Shown here one piece after another: positions 6,685 to 7,261 of a stretch of 7,261 nt of DNA. The stretch spans positions 1 through 7,261 of the forward strand of contig JAGLBQ010000269.1 of assembly GCA_023146675.1 (NCBI GenBank), given 5' to 3'. A program made the position numbers and the translations under genes. Numbering within the stretch: the first letter of the stretch is position 1; every line of letters starts with the position of its first letter. The notes below the pieces were generated by a model. It was not told the DNA's origin and searched no databases. It worked only from the letters and a program-made list of their open reading frames with translations. This DNA is from Cocleimonas sp. (GTDB taxonomy: Bacteria > Pseudomonadota > Gammaproteobacteria > Thiotrichales > Thiotrichaceae).

Positions 6685-6803
6685 TAAAATTTATTAATCT
6701 AAAAAAATCAACAATTTGTAAATTGAATGAGTCAATAGTGTGAAAAATTATTACACACAGAGTTTCATCAAATATAAATTATTGATTTATAGATTAAATT
6801 TTA
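6685..6803. repeat. AT-rich imperfect inverted repeat with nested smaller palindromes in the aroA/ankyrin spacer
   Basis: The left arm (6685-6717) and right arm (6776-6803) are near reverse complements: TAAAATTTA, ATCT, TCAA and AATTT blocks recur in order, with small insertions in the left arm. The 58-base spacer contains ATTGA-ATGAG-TCAAT (6722-6736) and GTGTG/CACAC (6738-6742, 6754-6758). The left arm abuts the candidate ankyrin promoter. No GC-rich stem with a T-run is present, so I do not call an aroA terminator here. In DNA this AT-rich, part of the match is expected by chance. Confidence 0.4.
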
Positions 6804-6836
6804 TTTTAGCCCGCAAATACTTACAATATTTAGAGA

Positions 6837-7261
6837 TTATAAAACAGTCACTTTCACACCTGCTTTTGAAGCAATCTCAATAAAATTGGGGAATGATGTA
6901 TCCACATTAGCACAGTCATTGATCGTAATATCTCCATCAGCACATAAACCTGCCATTGCAAATGCCATTGCAATCCGATGATCCCCATGACTATCCACCT
7001 CACCCGTAGTTAAGTGACTGCCATTAATGATAACGCCATCAGGCGTTGGCGTCACATCTGCACCACAGGCAAGTAAACCATCGGCCATTACCTGAATGCG
7101 ATCACTTTCCTTCACCCGTAACTCCTCAGCACCTGTTAATACCGTTTGCCCCTGAGCAAAACAGGCAGCAACAAAAAGTGCAGGAAATTCATCAATTGCG
7201 AGTGGAACCAATGCTTCTGGAATTTGAATACCCTTAAGCTGTGCCGAGCGAATACGAATAT
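6837..7261 (-). CDS. aroA: 3-phosphoshikimate 1-carboxyvinyltransferase (EPSP synthase), C-terminal third, truncated by window edge
   Basis: The frame is open to the window edge, so the TTG at 7211 is not the start. About 140 residues of a protein usually near 430 are visible. Motifs in order are RSAQLKGIQIPE, PLAIDEFPALFVAA (with the catalytic-region Asp), GAEELRVKESDRIQ (the Lys-Glu-x-x-Arg substrate site), DSHGDHRIAMAFAMAG (active-site Arg) and DCANVDTSFPNF. From family knowledge, AroA condenses shikimate 3-phosphate with phosphoenolpyruvate in the sixth step of the shikimate pathway, in the cytoplasm. The TSFPNF ending, lacking the Lys-Thr-Phe-Pro of E. coli AroA, places it in the Pseudomonas/class II-like branch rather than the enterobacterial one. 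It lies upstream of the ankyrin gene on the same strand, with a gap of about 250 bases. Confidence 0.96.
   Translation of the reverse strand, partial: IRIRSAQLKGIQIPEALVPLAIDEFPALFVAACFAQGQTVLTGAEELRVKESDRIQVMADGLLACGADVTPTPDGVIINGSHLTTGEVDSHGDHRIAMAFAMAGLCADGDITINDCANVDTSFPNFIEIASKAGVKVTVL

Noticed and set aside
6738..6758. GTGTG/CACAC stem as the aroA terminator
   Set aside because: The stem is only five base pairs with an 11-base loop, and no T-run follows it in the direction of aroA transcription.

Overview
The window looks like chromosomal DNA from an AT-rich gammaproteobacterium. The visible C-terminus of AroA resembles the AroA part of Pseudomonas-type proteins. A cobaltochelatase CobN fragment and two genes for exported proteins fit a free-living Gram-negative with an outer membrane. 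A sulfur-oxidiser such as a Thiotrichales/Beggiatoa-like lineage is possible, but this is a guess from base composition and gene style. Nothing in the window fixes the taxon.

Layout, left to right. Positions 1-1250 (+) hold the last third of cobN, ending in a hairpin at 1286-1308. Positions 1251-1495 are a leader region with a candidate promoter. Positions 1496-5308 (+) encode the centrepiece, a 1270-residue exported protein. It has a signal peptide, an apparent outer-membrane beta-barrel of about 12 strands, an OmpA-type domain bracketed by two related basic, Pro/Ala-rich modules, and eight tandem bacterial Ig/cadherin-like repeats of the 'tandem-95' (Big_9-like) kind. A strong bidirectional terminator at 5329-5367 separates it from a convergent gene on the minus strand at 5440-6588, which encodes a secreted ankyrin-repeat protein of 382 residues. 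An AT-rich, inverted-repeat-laden spacer (6589-6836) follows. The window then ends inside the 3' part of aroA (EPSP synthase), also on the minus strand.

How the genes relate. CobN (cobalt insertion for cobalamin) and AroA (shikimate pathway) are housekeeping enzymes that flank an accessory pair of envelope genes. The two envelope genes are convergent and share only a terminator, so they are not an operon. Both products should leave the cytoplasm. A shared role at the cell envelope is possible but not shown by the sequence.

The most notable points are in the 1270-residue protein. The placement of a periplasmic-type OmpA domain between a barrel and a long Ig-repeat chain raises a topology question. 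The OmpA domain has Cys where the peptidoglycan-binding Asp normally sits. The flanking modules look like a duplication. A recent intragenic repeat event is visible at the DNA level. I saw no tRNA, rRNA, CRISPR array or insertion sequence.
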